Source: Oscillospiraceae bacterium (GTDB lineage Bacteria > Bacillota > Clostridia > Oscillospirales > Ruminococcaceae). From it: a DNA stretch of 64,000 bases. Below, piece by piece: positions 1 to 9,063 of this stretch. Both the position numbers and the translations under genes were made by a program. Numbering within the stretch: position 1 is the stretch's first letter; every line of letters begins with the position of its first letter. Under the pieces are notes generated by a model that did no database searches, was not told the origin of the DNA, and saw only the letters and a list, made by a program, of their open reading frames with translations. The DNA is taken from the NCBI GenBank assembly GCA_025757985.1, contig CP107210.1:2976001-3040000 (forward strand), in the 5' to 3' direction.

Positions 1-2
1 AA

Positions 3-1337
3 TTTGAACGGCTGTTGAAAGCACTGCAGGAGCGGAAAGTCAACTGCATTGTGGTAAAGGACTTCTCCCGACTGGGTCGTAATTTCGTGGAAACAGGTCA
101 GTATCTGGAGCAAGTGTTTCCACTGTTTGGCGTAAGATTTATAGCCATCAACGATAATTATGACAGCTTGAACAGCCAGAGCCGGGATGGGATGCTGGTG
201 CCGATCAAGAGCATGATCAACGAAATGTACTCGAAAGACCTGTCCCAGAAGATTCAGTCGTGCTTTCGTTCCAAGGAAGCACGAGGAGAAATCTATACCC
301 CGGTTCCATTTGGCTACAAAAAGGATCAGAAGAATCATTTGGTTCTGGATGAGGAAGTCAGCGATGTGGTAGTTCGGATTTTTCTCTGGAAGAAATCCGG
401 CATGAAAGAGCGCGAGATTGCAAAGAAGCTGTCTGCGCAGGGAATCCAGACACCTTTTACACGCCGCTGTCAGCTGGGATACCTGAAAAACACCTTGCGG
501 GTAAAGGACCCAGCATGGCAGACTGTTTTCGTGACAAAGGTGCTGGAAAATCCAATCTACACAGGAACCATGGTGTATAACCGCATCGCCTACGATGAAA
601 CGTATCGAAAAATCGGAGAAAATCCACGGGAAAGCTGGCGGATGGTGCCGGACAACCATCCGGCGATTATCAGCTGGGAACTGTTTGATGAAGTTTCCGC
701 GTTGCGGGAAGCTGAGCAAGCGGTCAGGGAGGAACGGAAAACATGGTGCAAACAGCGCAGAAAGAACAATCCGAACATCTTCAAAGGCCGGATATTTTGC
801 AAAGAGTGCGGAGAAAAGCTGGTTTGCCATTGGCAAAGGGATGGCTCGCTGTATTTTTACTGTAAATTTTGCCGTGTTTCCATCTCAGAGAAAGACCTCT
901 GGAACGGCATCCATAAGGAACTGTACCAGCGGTTAGAAGAACATAAGAACTTGAAAAAGCTGATGCAGAAGAATTCGGGAAAAAGCAACCTTGAAATAAA
1001 GAAAGTTGCATTGAGCCGTGAAATGGAACAGGTGTCGGGCAATATCGTTCGGCTGGAATCGCAGAAGCGCAGCGGCTATGAGCAGTATGTTCTCGGAAAA
1101 CTTTCAAAGGAGAAATTTCTGGAACTGAAGCAAGGTGTAGAAAATGAAATCGTATTACTGAAGCAGACAAAATCTGAAAGAGAGAAAGAACTGGTCGTTG
1201 TTCAAGAAGAATTGCAGCAGAAAAAGCAAAACGCAGGCAACACAGAGGTTCTTTTAACGGCAGATAATCTGCAGCAGTATGTAAAGAAAATTGAAGTGGA
1301 TCACAAGAAAAATACTTACACGGAATTTGCGTTCTAA
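3..1337 (+). CDS. Large serine recombinase, 5' part cut off by window edge
   Basis: DNA-cutting site-specific recombinase of the large serine family. The frame is open from the window edge, so the N-terminus with the catalytic serine is missing. What remains starts inside the resolvase domain (KDFSRLGRNF, a conserved helix with the active-site arginine), followed by the recombinase domain (about residues 90-240), a Cys4 zinc ribbon (CKEC near residue 265, then CKFC) and a C-terminal coiled coil. This layout is typical of TnpX-like enzymes of Clostridia. It ends 19 bases before tnpV, and a second recombinase follows, so the three genes look like one transposition operon. Family assignment is firm; its target site is unknown. 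Confidence 0.93.
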   Translation, partial: FERLLKALQERKVNCIVVKDFSRLGRNFVETGQYLEQVFPLFGVRFIAINDNYDSLNSQSRDGMLVPIKSMINEMYSKDLSQKIQSCFRSKEARGEIYTPVPFGYKKDQKNHLVLDEEVSDVVVRIFLWKKSGMKEREIAKKLSAQGIQTPFTRRCQLGYLKNTLRVKDPAWQTVFVTKVLENPIYTGTMVYNRIAYDETYRKIGENPRESWRMVPDNHPAIISWELFDEVSALREAEQAVREERKTWCKQRRKNNPNIFKGRIFCKECGEKLVCHWQRDGSLYFYCKFCRVSISEKDLWNGIHKELYQRLEEHKNLKKLMQKNSGKSNLEIKKVALSREMEQVSGNIVRLESQKRSGYEQYVLGKLSKEKFLELKQGVENEIVLLKQTKSEREKELVVVQEELQQKKQNAGNTEVLLTADNLQQYVKKIEVDHKKNTYTEFAF

Positions 1338-1356
1338 CGAAAAAGGAGGACAGACA

Positions 1357-1740
1357 ATGAAAGAAAAAATCTATGATGCCCGGACAGGAATGAAATATGT
1401 TTTGGTGGGTGATTATTATCTGCCAGCCTTGAAACTGCTACGGACCCGTCCGATTGGCCGCTGGGGGATGCTGCACAAGGCGTACCTGAAACTGCGAAAA
1501 CCGGCCTATTACCAGAGCTTGCTGCTGAGCGGAAAACTGGATACTGTTATAGCAAATGTGGAAGAGCAGGCAGTGGAACGATATGAGGTTTTGATCGAGC
1601 AGCTGAGCCAGCGGGAGGGCGTATCGGAAAAACTGAAAGAAGAAAATCAGATGGAGTGGGTACGCCGTATGAGAAATCTGGAAAATCGTGCAGCAGAAAT
1701 CGTAAAGGCAGAATTGATCTACACGTTTGAAAGGCGGTGA
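1357..1740 (+). CDS. tnpV: TnpV-like transposon protein
   Basis: A 127-residue basic protein resembling TnpV of the Tn4451/Tn4453 family, a protein of unknown role found beside large serine recombinases. Start chosen at the ATG preceded by AAAAGGAGG with good spacing; an in-frame start further upstream would overlap the preceding recombinase. Conserved-looking features are the N-terminal GDYYLP segment, the RWGMLHKAYL stretch and a C-terminal helix rich in Glu/Arg. It overlaps the region just upstream of the next recombinase, which implies translational coupling. Confidence 0.85.
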   Translation: MKEKIYDARTGMKYVLVGDYYLPALKLLRTRPIGRWGMLHKAYLKLRKPAYYQSLLLSGKLDTVIANVEEQAVERYEVLIEQLSQREGVSEKLKEENQMEWVRRMRNLENRAAEIVKAELIYTFERR

Positions 1741-1747
1741 GCAGCAG

Positions 1748-3361
1748 ATGATCGGAACCTATTACCGGCTTTCTCTTGCGGACGAGGATGTGGGTGCTGA
1801 TAAGGCTGAGAGCAACAGCATTCAGGGCCAGCGCGGACTGGTAGAGGGGTACATCATGGCTCGCCCGGAACTGGCCGCAGAGCCGCGTCAGGAGTATGTG
1901 GACGATGGCTACTCCGGTACCTCCACAAGCCGCCCGGCGTTTCAGCGGCTGATTCAGGACGCACAGGATGGCAAGATAAAAACGATTATCGTAAAGGATT
2001 TTTCCCGATTTGCCCGTGATTACATTGAGGCGGGCGATTATATGGAGCGCATCTTCCCACTGTTGGGCGTACGCTTTATCTCTGTCAACGATGGTTATGA
2101 CAGTGGAATGCAGATCGGAAACGATGTACGCGGACTGGAAGTAGCCATTAAGAACATCATCAACGCATCCTACAGCCGAGACCTTTCTGCTAAAATCGCG
2201 GCAGCCGACCATGTGATGCAGAAAAAAGGAATGTATCTCGGAGGATACCGCCCGTTTGGATTCCTGCCGGACCTGAATGACTGCCATAAGCTGATCCTAG
2301 ACCCGGTAGCCAGCCAGTATGTGCGCCTGATTTTTGAACTGGCATTGCAGGGAAACAGGACGGGGACCATCGCAAAAATCCTGAATGAAAAGCAGATTCC
2401 AACCCCGGCAGTGTATCATGTGTCGGAAAACCATGTGTACAGCGAGCAGAAAGCATGGGACTTGCAGCGCAGCCACTGGACAAGCGGAATGGTTTACCAT
2501 ATATTGAAAAATGAGAAGTATAAGGGAACCTACGTGGGCGCGAAATTCATTATGCCTGTTCCGTGCAAACATCGGGCCCTGCGCGCTCCCTTGGAACAGC
2601 AGATACGAATCGAGGACAGCCATGCCGCTATTGTGACCCCAGAAGAATTTGCACAGGCGCAAAAGGTCATTATGCTGCAGCATGGAAATCATCAGGCAGG
2701 GAACTACACAAAACGCCAGTATCCGCTGAAGGGAAAGGTCTACTGTGGCTATTGCCGGAAATTGATGAAATATCGTGTTCTCAAGAAGCTTGGCCCCTCG
2801 TTTAACTGCAGATTCTCAGCCACAGCGGTGGACAGTCCCTGCAAGCGAATCCCGATCTCTGAGAAATTGCTGGAAGAGATTGTCCGAAACGCGCTGACAG
2901 TGCAGATAAAGCAGGCGGAGCATATACTGGAAATCCTGCACGAACGGGAACGCAAAGCGTTGATCTGTTTTTCCGCACTGGAACGGCAGGAAGAAAAGCT
3001 GAGTGCAGAAAAGGCAGAGCTCGTAAAACTTCGTGTTGCACTGTATGAGCAGTATGCCGACGGAAATATGAGCAAGGAAGAATTCATCCGGCAGAGAGAT
3101 GCCTACAGAGTGCAGGAAGATGAAAGAATGGAGCAGATTCAACGACTTCGTACCGAAAAAGATCAAATTTTCCAGCCTGTGAAAAAGGATACGGATAGTT
3201 TGCAAGCCGTGATGAATACGGTGGGAGAAGTTGGCGATGTGATGCATCTGTCGCAGAATGTGGTGGGAACCTTTATTGACCGCATTGAGGTTTTCAACGA
3301 TGAGCGCGTGAAAATTCGTTTTACATTTGAGGACACATTGAAAAGTTACGAAACAGGGTAA
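1748..3361 (+). CDS. Large serine recombinase
   Basis: A complete 537-residue large serine recombinase. The N-terminal resolvase domain carries the catalytic serine in YYRLS (Ser9), the DDGYSGTS motif and KDFSRFARD. The recombinase domain follows (about residues 160-300), then a zinc ribbon starting at CGYC (near residue 338), a coiled coil, and a short DNA-binding tail. Start chosen at the ATG eight bases after the end of tnpV, because an AAGGCGGTGA stretch precedes it; a TTG 21 bases upstream is also in frame. It probably excises or integrates the mobile element with the first recombinase. Confidence 0.93.
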   Translation: MIGTYYRLSLADEDVGADKAESNSIQGQRGLVEGYIMARPELAAEPRQEYVDDGYSGTSTSRPAFQRLIQDAQDGKIKTIIVKDFSRFARDYIEAGDYMERIFPLLGVRFISVNDGYDSGMQIGNDVRGLEVAIKNIINASYSRDLSAKIAAADHVMQKKGMYLGGYRPFGFLPDLNDCHKLILDPVASQYVRLIFELALQGNRTGTIAKILNEKQIPTPAVYHVSENHVYSEQKAWDLQRSHWTSGMVYHILKNEKYKGTYVGAKFIMPVPCKHRALRAPLEQQIRIEDSHAAIVTPEEFAQAQKVIMLQHGNHQAGNYTKRQYPLKGKVYCGYCRKLMKYRVLKKLGPSFNCRFSATAVDSPCKRIPISEKLLEEIVRNALTVQIKQAEHILEILHERERKALICFSALERQEEKLSAEKAELVKLRVALYEQYADGNMSKEEFIRQRDAYRVQEDERMEQIQRLRTEKDQIFQPVKKDTDSLQAVMNTVGEVGDVMHLSQNVVGTFIDRIEVFNDERVKIRFTFEDTLKSYETG

Positions 3362-3371
3362 GAAATGATAT

Positions 3372-3400
3372 TTGCGTTTTTGGAAAGTTCATGCTACAAT
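3372..3400 (+). promoter_or_regulatory. Promoter of the GNAT-like gene
   Basis: TTGCGT (3372-3377) and TACAAT (3395-3400) are separated by exactly 17 bases, 26 bases before the ATG at 3426. The -35 sits where an alternative upstream TTG start would lie, which favours the downstream ATG. Confidence 0.6.
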
Positions 3401-3425
3401 AGCTATAGAAGGGAGTGTGGAGGAA

Positions 3426-3938
3426 ATGGTTCTCCAGTACTATGTGGTAGAAACTGCGACCGGAAAACAGATTGAGATCGATATTGAATCGGCAACCAAC
3501 GAAGACCTGACCTCTACAAAGGAAAAGTGGCAATCTGATTGGACGAGTGAATTTATCCGCGATCCAAAGCTAGAAAAGTATGTAGCGAAAACAGATGCTG
3601 GCGAAATTGTAGCATTGGGTGCATATCGGGAAGATGATCACGGAATATCAGTTTTTATTGCGAATATTGAAGCGCATCCTGAGAGTAATCCGACAATTAG
3701 CACAGTGCGTAAATACGCAGGTATTGGCCGAATGATGATTGCTTATGGTATTCAATTGTCAATTGATAGTGGGCATGGCGGCATTGTTACCTTTGAAGCA
3801 AAAACAGATGAACTATATGATCACTACATCAAAGATTTTCATGCAGTTCCGATTTTTCAGCCACATTCGGGAGGCCCAAAGCTGCTTATGCTAGCTGATG
3901 AAGGCGCACAAGAAATTTTCAGTACCTACTTATCTTAA
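3426..3938 (+). CDS. GNAT-like acetyltransferase family protein
   Basis: A 170-residue protein with weak resemblance to GCN5-type N-acetyltransferases: central beta-strands (EIVALGAYRED, ISVFIANIEAHP) followed by an RKYAGIGRMMIAYGIQ segment that looks like the acetyl-CoA loop and helix. No substrate can be assigned. Start at the ATG after GGAGGAA, downstream of its own promoter. It sits between the recombinase genes and a small hypothetical gene and is probably cargo of the mobile element. The GNAT call is from motif appearance only. Confidence 0.6.
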   Translation: MVLQYYVVETATGKQIEIDIESATNEDLTSTKEKWQSDWTSEFIRDPKLEKYVAKTDAGEIVALGAYREDDHGISVFIANIEAHPESNPTISTVRKYAGIGRMMIAYGIQLSIDSGHGGIVTFEAKTDELYDHYIKDFHAVPIFQPHSGGPKLLMLADEGAQEIFSTYLS

Positions 3939-3955
3939 AGATTGGAGGGTTCAGT

Positions 3956-4216
3956 ATGAAAGATCAAGAACTTGAACTGCAGGTTGCTCCTATGAGCAAT
4001 GATACAATGGAATATTTGAATGTTTTATTTGGCGTATGCAAACGCTTTAAAACAGATTATTACCATGCAACACCGAAGCAGCGTGAATTTATTGATGCAG
4101 TGGCTACGCACGAGTATCAGTTAATGAAAGCCCATGAGAAAGGGTTGAGCCGTGCTTCTGTCCCTCCTTTTATGGGAATGAAGCGGAGCGAACGCAGCAA
4201 TAATATGCCTGCTTGA
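3956..4216 (+). CDS. Small hypothetical protein
   Basis: An 86-residue soluble protein, not recognised. It follows the GNAT-like gene by 17 bases with a TTGGAGGGTT ribosome site, so it is cotranscribed, and it is followed directly by a strong terminator. The composition is mixed (KRFKTDYYHATPKQREF). It may work with the GNAT-like protein; no function can be stated. Confidence 0.7.
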   Translation: MKDQELELQVAPMSNDTMEYLNVLFGVCKRFKTDYYHATPKQREFIDAVATHEYQLMKAHEKGLSRASVPPFMGMKRSERSNNMPA

Positions 4217-4245
4217 TAGTAAGAGAATAAGCTAACACAATAACT

Positions 4246-4318
4246 GCCCGCATAAACCACAGACAGCACCCAAGATGATTCGAGGGTGCGTCTGCGGCTT
4301 ATGCGGGCCTTTTTATTT
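4246..4318 (+). terminator. Rho-independent terminator after the GNAT operon
   Basis: GCCCGCAT (4246-4253) pairs with ATGCGGGC (4301-4308). An inner GCACCC/GGGTGC stem lies inside, and a T-rich run follows. It separates the left recombinase unit from the convergent XRE gene. Confidence 0.85.
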
Positions 4319-4341
4319 TGTGATTTTAATACGGATGGATG

Positions 4342-4692
4342 TTAAATTCCAAGGCTGACAAGAGTGGCCTTTAACTCCCTCGCCGTGCGGATAATAATTT
4401 CCTGCTCAGTTTCGTTGCAGTCTAATAAGAGGCGATGTAAATCGGAATCAGAGGAAGAAAGAGAATAATCGAGACTGTCAACCAGTAACGCATCGACAGA
4501 AATATGTAGAGCATTGGCGAGATCAACCAAGATTGGCAAACTGGGGGTCTTGACTCCGTTTTCAAGATAGGCAATATATTCACGACTACAGTTGGTCAAA
4601 TCGGCAAGCTTTTCCTGAGTCATGCTGAACTTTAAACGATAAAAACTGATTCGTTTACCTAAAGCAATGCGATTAACGGACATAGAAAACAT
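4342..4692 (-). CDS. XRE-family transcriptional regulator
   Basis: A 116-residue repressor-type protein. An N-terminal helix-turn-helix (residues about 12-65, with MTQEKLADLTNCSREYIAYLENG) is followed by a short acidic tail. It is transcribed divergently from the RepA-like ATPase operon. Two palindromic sites lie between them, so it likely represses that operon and possibly itself. An internal ATG at 4683 is an alternative start. Confidence 0.9.
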   Translation of the reverse strand: MFSMSVNRIALGKRISFYRLKFSMTQEKLADLTNCSREYIAYLENGVKTPSLPILVDLANALHISVDALLVDSLDYSLSSSDSDLHRLLLDCNETEQEIIIRTARELKATLVSLGI

Positions 4693-4819
4693 TCCTTTCT
4701 TACGCCCGCATAAGACATTACCATTATTTACGCTTTTAGTCGTAATAACAAGAAGAGAATAAAGAGTTCAGAGTACATAAGTGTTCACCCTCATCAATCG
4801 TGTATTCTGAAAGCAAAAT

Positions 4820-4867
4820 GTAAACCACCTGTTTACATTCTGGAGCACGTGTAAACAGGTGGTTTAC
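4820..4867. promoter_or_regulatory. Twin palindromic operators
   Basis: Two 17-bp sites, GTAAACCACCTGTTTAC (4820-4836) and GTAAACAGGTGGTTTAC (4851-4867), each a palindrome with GTAAAC/GTTTAC arms and each the inverse complement of the other. Their centres are 31 bp apart, about three helical turns. A TATAAT (4890-4895) for the ATPase gene follows, and the divergent XRE gene lies on the other side. Probable binding sites of that XRE protein. Confidence 0.75.
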
Positions 4868-4939
4868 AGAAAAAATCATCTGAAAAGAGTATAATAAAAA
4901 CATGAAATCAAGCTGCGAAAATAAAGTGGGGAAAACGAA

Positions 4940-5929
4940 ATGGAACGGCTGCTGACACTGTATAGCGAAGTTCAGTCAACGGATGTACGGTGGTTGTGGT
5001 ATCCGTTTATCGCAATCGGGAAAATCACACTGCTTCAAGGTGATCCCGGTGATGGGAAATCCACTATGATGATGAATCTGATTGCGGAACTTTCAACAGG
5101 AGGTAAGACCCCGGACGGATGCAAAATTGGTGCGCCGCAAAAAGTGATTTATCAGTGCTCAGAGGATGGCGTTTCAGACACGATTAAGCCCCGTCTGGAA
5201 CGCTGCGGAGCAGACTGCAGGAAGATTGCTTTCATCAATGAAGAAGTTTATAACGGCCTTACATTGGATGATGAGCGTATCCGTCAGGCAATCATTGAAT
5301 TTCGACCGCGATTGGTCGTGATTGACCCGATTCAAGCTTATCTTGGCAGTGATTCGGATTTGCAGATTGCCGGCAGGGCACGAAAACTGATGCGCCGTCT
5401 TGGAATGTGGGCTGCTGGCTATGACTGTGCCATCGTTCTGATTGGCCACCTCAACAAAAAAGAAGGCTCCAAAGGGCTGTACCGCAGTCTTGGCAGTATT
5501 GATGTTGTGGCAGCAGCACGAAGCGTCCTGCAGGTGGAGCGAGATACCGAGAATCCTGATATAAGAATCGTACATCAAATCAAAAACAGTCTTGCGCCTA
5601 CGGCAGAAGACATCCGTTTTTCCATTTCCGCCGACAAGGGCTTTCAGTGGCTGGAATGCAGGCCGCAATCTTTTGAAAATCAGAAACCAGATAGAAAACC
5701 CGAATTTGAATCGGAACAGCAAAAAGCGGTCTATTGGATTAAGCATTTTCTTGAAAAAGGTGATATGAGCGCGAATGAAATTTATTGCCGTCTGGACAAT
5801 GAGGGTGTCAGCAAACGAGTTGCGCGGATGGTAAAAACAGAAATGGGAATCCACTGCTATCAGAAAAAGCGGAAATGGTATTGGAGCGTTCAGCCGGAAG
5901 AAGGTGCTATGAATGGATCGCAAGTATAA
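4940..5929 (+). CDS. RepA-like AAA ATPase
   Basis: A 329-residue RecA-fold ATPase of the RepA/AAA_25 type, related to hexameric replicative helicases of plasmids. Walker A is GDPGDGKST (residues 34-42), Walker B is RLVVIDP (near residue 130), and a GHLNKKEG sensor-like motif follows. The C-terminal 60 residues resemble a winged helix (MSANEIYCRLDNEGVS). It is the first gene of an operon whose members overlap (5929/5913, 6404/6401). In staphylococcal SCC elements a helicase gene similarly precedes serine recombinases, so a role in replicating or remodelling the excised element is plausible but inferred. Confidence 0.88.
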   Translation: MERLLTLYSEVQSTDVRWLWYPFIAIGKITLLQGDPGDGKSTMMMNLIAELSTGGKTPDGCKIGAPQKVIYQCSEDGVSDTIKPRLERCGADCRKIAFINEEVYNGLTLDDERIRQAIIEFRPRLVVIDPIQAYLGSDSDLQIAGRARKLMRRLGMWAAGYDCAIVLIGHLNKKEGSKGLYRSLGSIDVVAAARSVLQVERDTENPDIRIVHQIKNSLAPTAEDIRFSISADKGFQWLECRPQSFENQKPDRKPEFESEQQKAVYWIKHFLEKGDMSANEIYCRLDNEGVSKRVARMVKTEMGIHCYQKKRKWYWSVQPEEGAMNGSQV

Positions 5930-6404
5930 GGTCGGTGGCTATGTGAAACTTGCAAAACTGTGGGAACGCTCCAAAGATGCAGCAGTAGCCTATCATAGTT
6001 CCTATTATGCCGAAAAATTCAGGGATGATGCCGATAAAAGGCTGATTGGTGTTTACATCGATATCACCGGGAATAAGGAAATTTACAAACGCCCGGAAAT
6101 GGTGCATCTGCTCAAAAATTGCAAAAATGGTGTTGTCAATCTAGTTTTCTCACAGACAAGAGCCTACCTTGCAGCAAATACCTGTGATTTTTGTTTCCTG
6201 CTGAAATATCTGTTTGACTTGCCGATGCGAGTGGACATTGTCACAGACGATGACGATCAAAGAATCGACACTATTCTTGATGTTGATAACCAGCGGCGGA
6301 GTCTAAAAGAATTGGCTGAAAAATACACATCAATCCGCAGGAAAGACTATTTTGAGTGGAGAGCACGACTGGAAAATGAAATAACAAAGGCTAATAAAAA
6401 ATGA
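5913..6404 (+). CDS. Degenerate resolvase-fold protein
   Basis: A 163-residue protein that follows the serine-recombinase catalytic-domain pattern (RLIGVYIDI, then MVHLLKNCKNGVVNLVFSQT, then ICxLxxLF-type segments, MRVDIVTDDD). It lacks the N-terminal catalytic serine motif and the active-site arginines: the SRFARN position reads TRAYLAAN. It overlaps the ATPase gene by 17 bases and the next recombinase by 4, so it is translationally coupled to both. Probably a non-catalytic partner or regulator of the recombinase. The homology is by eye and needs a profile search. Confidence 0.6.
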   Translation: MDRKYKVGGYVKLAKLWERSKDAAVAYHSSYYAEKFRDDADKRLIGVYIDITGNKEIYKRPEMVHLLKNCKNGVVNLVFSQTRAYLAANTCDFCFLLKYLFDLPMRVDIVTDDDDQRIDTILDVDNQRRSLKELAEKYTSIRRKDYFEWRARLENEITKANKK

Positions 6405-8224
6405 ATGCAGAATACATCCCAGCAGAATACGTTGAGGTGCTGCCGAGTGGGGCAGATTGGCAGAGCCGACATCTGGAATCTGAAAGGCGAAAAGCAGAGA
6501 TTCGTGACAGAATCCATAAGCAGACAGATCACTACGAGAAAACGGCAAAAGATTATTTTCGCCCGGCAAAACCAACCCCATCTATTTACGACAGCGACCT
6601 GAAGCGTGTGGCGGTTTATACCCGTGTCAGTACCTCTAGCGAAGAACAGATTTCTTCAATTGAAAACCAGACTCTATATTACACCAAAAAGATTGCAGAA
6701 ACGGAAAACTGGAATTTGCAGGACATTTACAGCGATGAAGGAAAATCCGGCACATCGCTGCGGAAACGCGATGCGTTTAAACGCATGATGCGAGATGCCA
6801 AAGACCAGAAGATGGATTTGATTATCTGTGCCAGCATTTCACGTTTTGCTCGGAATTTTTCAGATTGCATGACGCAGATCGCGGCCCTGAAAACCATGCA
6901 CCCGGCACATCCCATTGGCGTGTACTTTGAAACGGAAAACATCTACACGCTGAATCCAAGCAGTCAATACAGTCTTGACATTCAGGCTCTTTTGGCAGAC
7001 TGGGAATCGGGCAATAAGAGCCGCCGCATGATCCTTTCGTATGACCAGCGCATTATGACAGGCCAGTACCCGGTGGCCGACCTGATGGGGTATCGGCATA
7101 CCAAAGATGGACAGTTGGTAATTGAGCCGGAAGAAGCAAAGACGGTGCGTTTTATCTTTCTGGCGTTTATCTATGGTTATAACTGCGATCAAATTGCGGC
7201 AGTGCTGACGCAGAAGAAGCGTAGCACCCTGCGTGGCAAGCAGGAGTGGAATGGCATGATGGTGGCAAACATCATGAAAAACGAACGTCGCTGGGGTGAT
7301 CTGGAAGCCCGGAAGAGCATCGTGGTGGACTACAAGTTGGGCAAAGTTACAAAGAATAACGGGAATCGCTGCTCTGCCTACGTTCCAGAACATCACGAAG
7401 CAATCGTTTCGCCGGAAATTGCACGGGCTGCACATCTGGTGGCATCCAGCAGGAAGAAGTGCGGTGTGCAGGATATTGTGGTGATCCAGCAGGGAACATT
7501 GAAAGGCTTTGTGGGTATCCATCCGAACTGGAACGGTATCAATGCCGAAAGCATCCGCAGCCTTTGCCTGAGCACCTATCTGCCGGAAGAAGTGATGAAA
7601 CTGAACGATATAGCAGAGATGAGGGCTGGGGCAATACTGGGAAAGGCACTTCAATCTGAATATATGACGGTTTCAGGTGCTTGCTTTATCAACCAGAGCA
7701 GTCCGGTTATGACGATTTCTAAAAATGGAATCCGTTTCAGCAAGGCTTGCCACACCCGGTTGGACGACTGCGAGTATGTGGAATTGCTCTATCACCCTAT
7801 TCTGCAGGTCGTGATTTTGCGAAAGAGCGATCATGGCTGTTCAACGACGATGCGCTGGAGAGATGACAATGACGTTCATAGTGCTTTTTCAGCCAGAGCA
7901 TTTTCTGGACTGGTCTTCCAAACATTGAACTGGAGAAGGAATTGCCGCTATCAGTGCCGTGGTATCTGCCGGGGTCAGGGAAATGCAAAATTTCTGATTT
8001 TTGAATTAGATGAGTCCCGGATTTTGACTGGGAAAAATCAGTATGAACAAGAAAATTGTTCGATGAATCTGAAATGCCGGTTATATCGGAGTAAATGGGT
8101 TCAGAGCATTACAGTTAGTGATGTGATGGAATCCGGCCAAGTCGTAGAAAATCCCATGATTGGTGCAATTCCAAGCAGAAATGAAGTTCAACGTGAACTG
8201 GATGACCTTTTGATGTCGATGTAG
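6401..8224 (+). CDS. Large serine recombinase with unusual C-terminal domain
   Basis: A 607-residue recombinase. An unusual 68-residue N-terminal extension precedes the resolvase domain, which has the catalytic serine in YTRVS (Ser77), DEGKSGTS and SISRFARN. The recombinase domain spans about residues 215-350. No zinc ribbon or coiled coil is visible. Instead residues about 432-543 form a domain that aligns with the following two small proteins (RNCRYQ here matches RECRYK next door). Start overlaps the previous stop (ATGA). Likely the main integrase of this module, with accessory functions fused at its end. Confidence 0.9.
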   Translation: MNAEYIPAEYVEVLPSGADWQSRHLESERRKAEIRDRIHKQTDHYEKTAKDYFRPAKPTPSIYDSDLKRVAVYTRVSTSSEEQISSIENQTLYYTKKIAETENWNLQDIYSDEGKSGTSLRKRDAFKRMMRDAKDQKMDLIICASISRFARNFSDCMTQIAALKTMHPAHPIGVYFETENIYTLNPSSQYSLDIQALLADWESGNKSRRMILSYDQRIMTGQYPVADLMGYRHTKDGQLVIEPEEAKTVRFIFLAFIYGYNCDQIAAVLTQKKRSTLRGKQEWNGMMVANIMKNERRWGDLEARKSIVVDYKLGKVTKNNGNRCSAYVPEHHEAIVSPEIARAAHLVASSRKKCGVQDIVVIQQGTLKGFVGIHPNWNGINAESIRSLCLSTYLPEEVMKLNDIAEMRAGAILGKALQSEYMTVSGACFINQSSPVMTISKNGIRFSKACHTRLDDCEYVELLYHPILQVVILRKSDHGCSTTMRWRDDNDVHSAFSARAFSGLVFQTLNWRRNCRYQCRGICRGQGNAKFLIFELDESRILTGKNQYEQENCSMNLKCRLYRSKWVQSITVSDVMESGQVVENPMIGAIPSRNEVQRELDDLLMSM

Positions 8225-8238
8225 GAGGAACTTATAGA

Positions 8239-9063
8239 ATGGAAGAAAAAAGCAGGGCGCAGGAACTGAGCGTTCGGGAAATCTCCTTGATTCGTGAACT
8301 TGCACAGATACGGAAAGAACATAAAAGAGAACTGGAGTACGAAAAGTTCGATGGCTATGAGTTGCCGCCGCGTACACAATTTTCCATGCTGAATAAGCCA
8401 GCAGTGAGCATAAAGTATGGCGTTATGAAATTCAATATGGCCTGTATCCGTCTTTTTGAAGGAATTAAGTATGTTCTTCCAATTCTGCATCCAAACAAGA
8501 AGCGGCTTGCGCTGATCATGTGCCCGGAAGAGGACAGTGCATCTGTTGAATGGGCAAGACAGAAGGACGAAAACTGGGTGAATAAGGATATTACCTCTTT
8601 GGAATTTGTGGAAAATATCTTCAAAATTATGAGTTGGAACCGAGAATGCCGCTATAAGATACTCGGACGGGTAGCGAACTCGGATCAGGGCCTTTGTATG
8701 TTGTTCGATTTGGAAGAAGCAATCATGTTCACCCCGAAACCACAGGAATACACGGACCCGCTTACTGGTGAGATGAAGAAGAAACAGATAAAGTTCTTCC
8801 CGGATGTCTATAAGGATCGGATCGGGAAATCTTATAATGATTACATCGCTGGTCATCAGATGAACCTGTTCGAGGATTTTATTGGGTATCAGGGCTCTGC
8901 GGTATTGGATGAGCCTGTGCAGGAAGAGAATACAGCGCCGAAGCCACCAATGAGACAGAAAAGCGAACCACCGGAAAATACAGTGCTACCCCATTTGTCG
9001 GAACAATCTGTGAATATGCAGCAATCGAGTTATGAGTCTGACGGGAGAGGAATGCCGACATGA
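8239..9063 (+). CDS. Recombinase accessory protein, paralogous to recombinase C-terminus
   Basis: A 274-residue protein. Residues about 53-167 align with the C-terminal domain of the preceding recombinase: both have a strand-rich first half (SIKYGVMKFNMACIRLF against SKNGIRFSKACHTRL), then NRECRYK / RNCRYQ and a closing hydrophobic-acidic strand (CMLFDLEEA / KFLIFELDES). The last 60 residues are polar and Pro/Gln-rich, probably disordered. A ribosome site (GGAGGAAC) starts it 14 bases after the recombinase. Not a known enzyme; likely binds DNA or the recombinase. Confidence 0.7.
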   Translation: MEEKSRAQELSVREISLIRELAQIRKEHKRELEYEKFDGYELPPRTQFSMLNKPAVSIKYGVMKFNMACIRLFEGIKYVLPILHPNKKRLALIMCPEEDSASVEWARQKDENWVNKDITSLEFVENIFKIMSWNRECRYKILGRVANSDQGLCMLFDLEEAIMFTPKPQEYTDPLTGEMKKKQIKFFPDVYKDRIGKSYNDYIAGHQMNLFEDFIGYQGSAVLDEPVQEENTAPKPPMRQKSEPPENTVLPHLSEQSVNMQQSSYESDGRGMPT

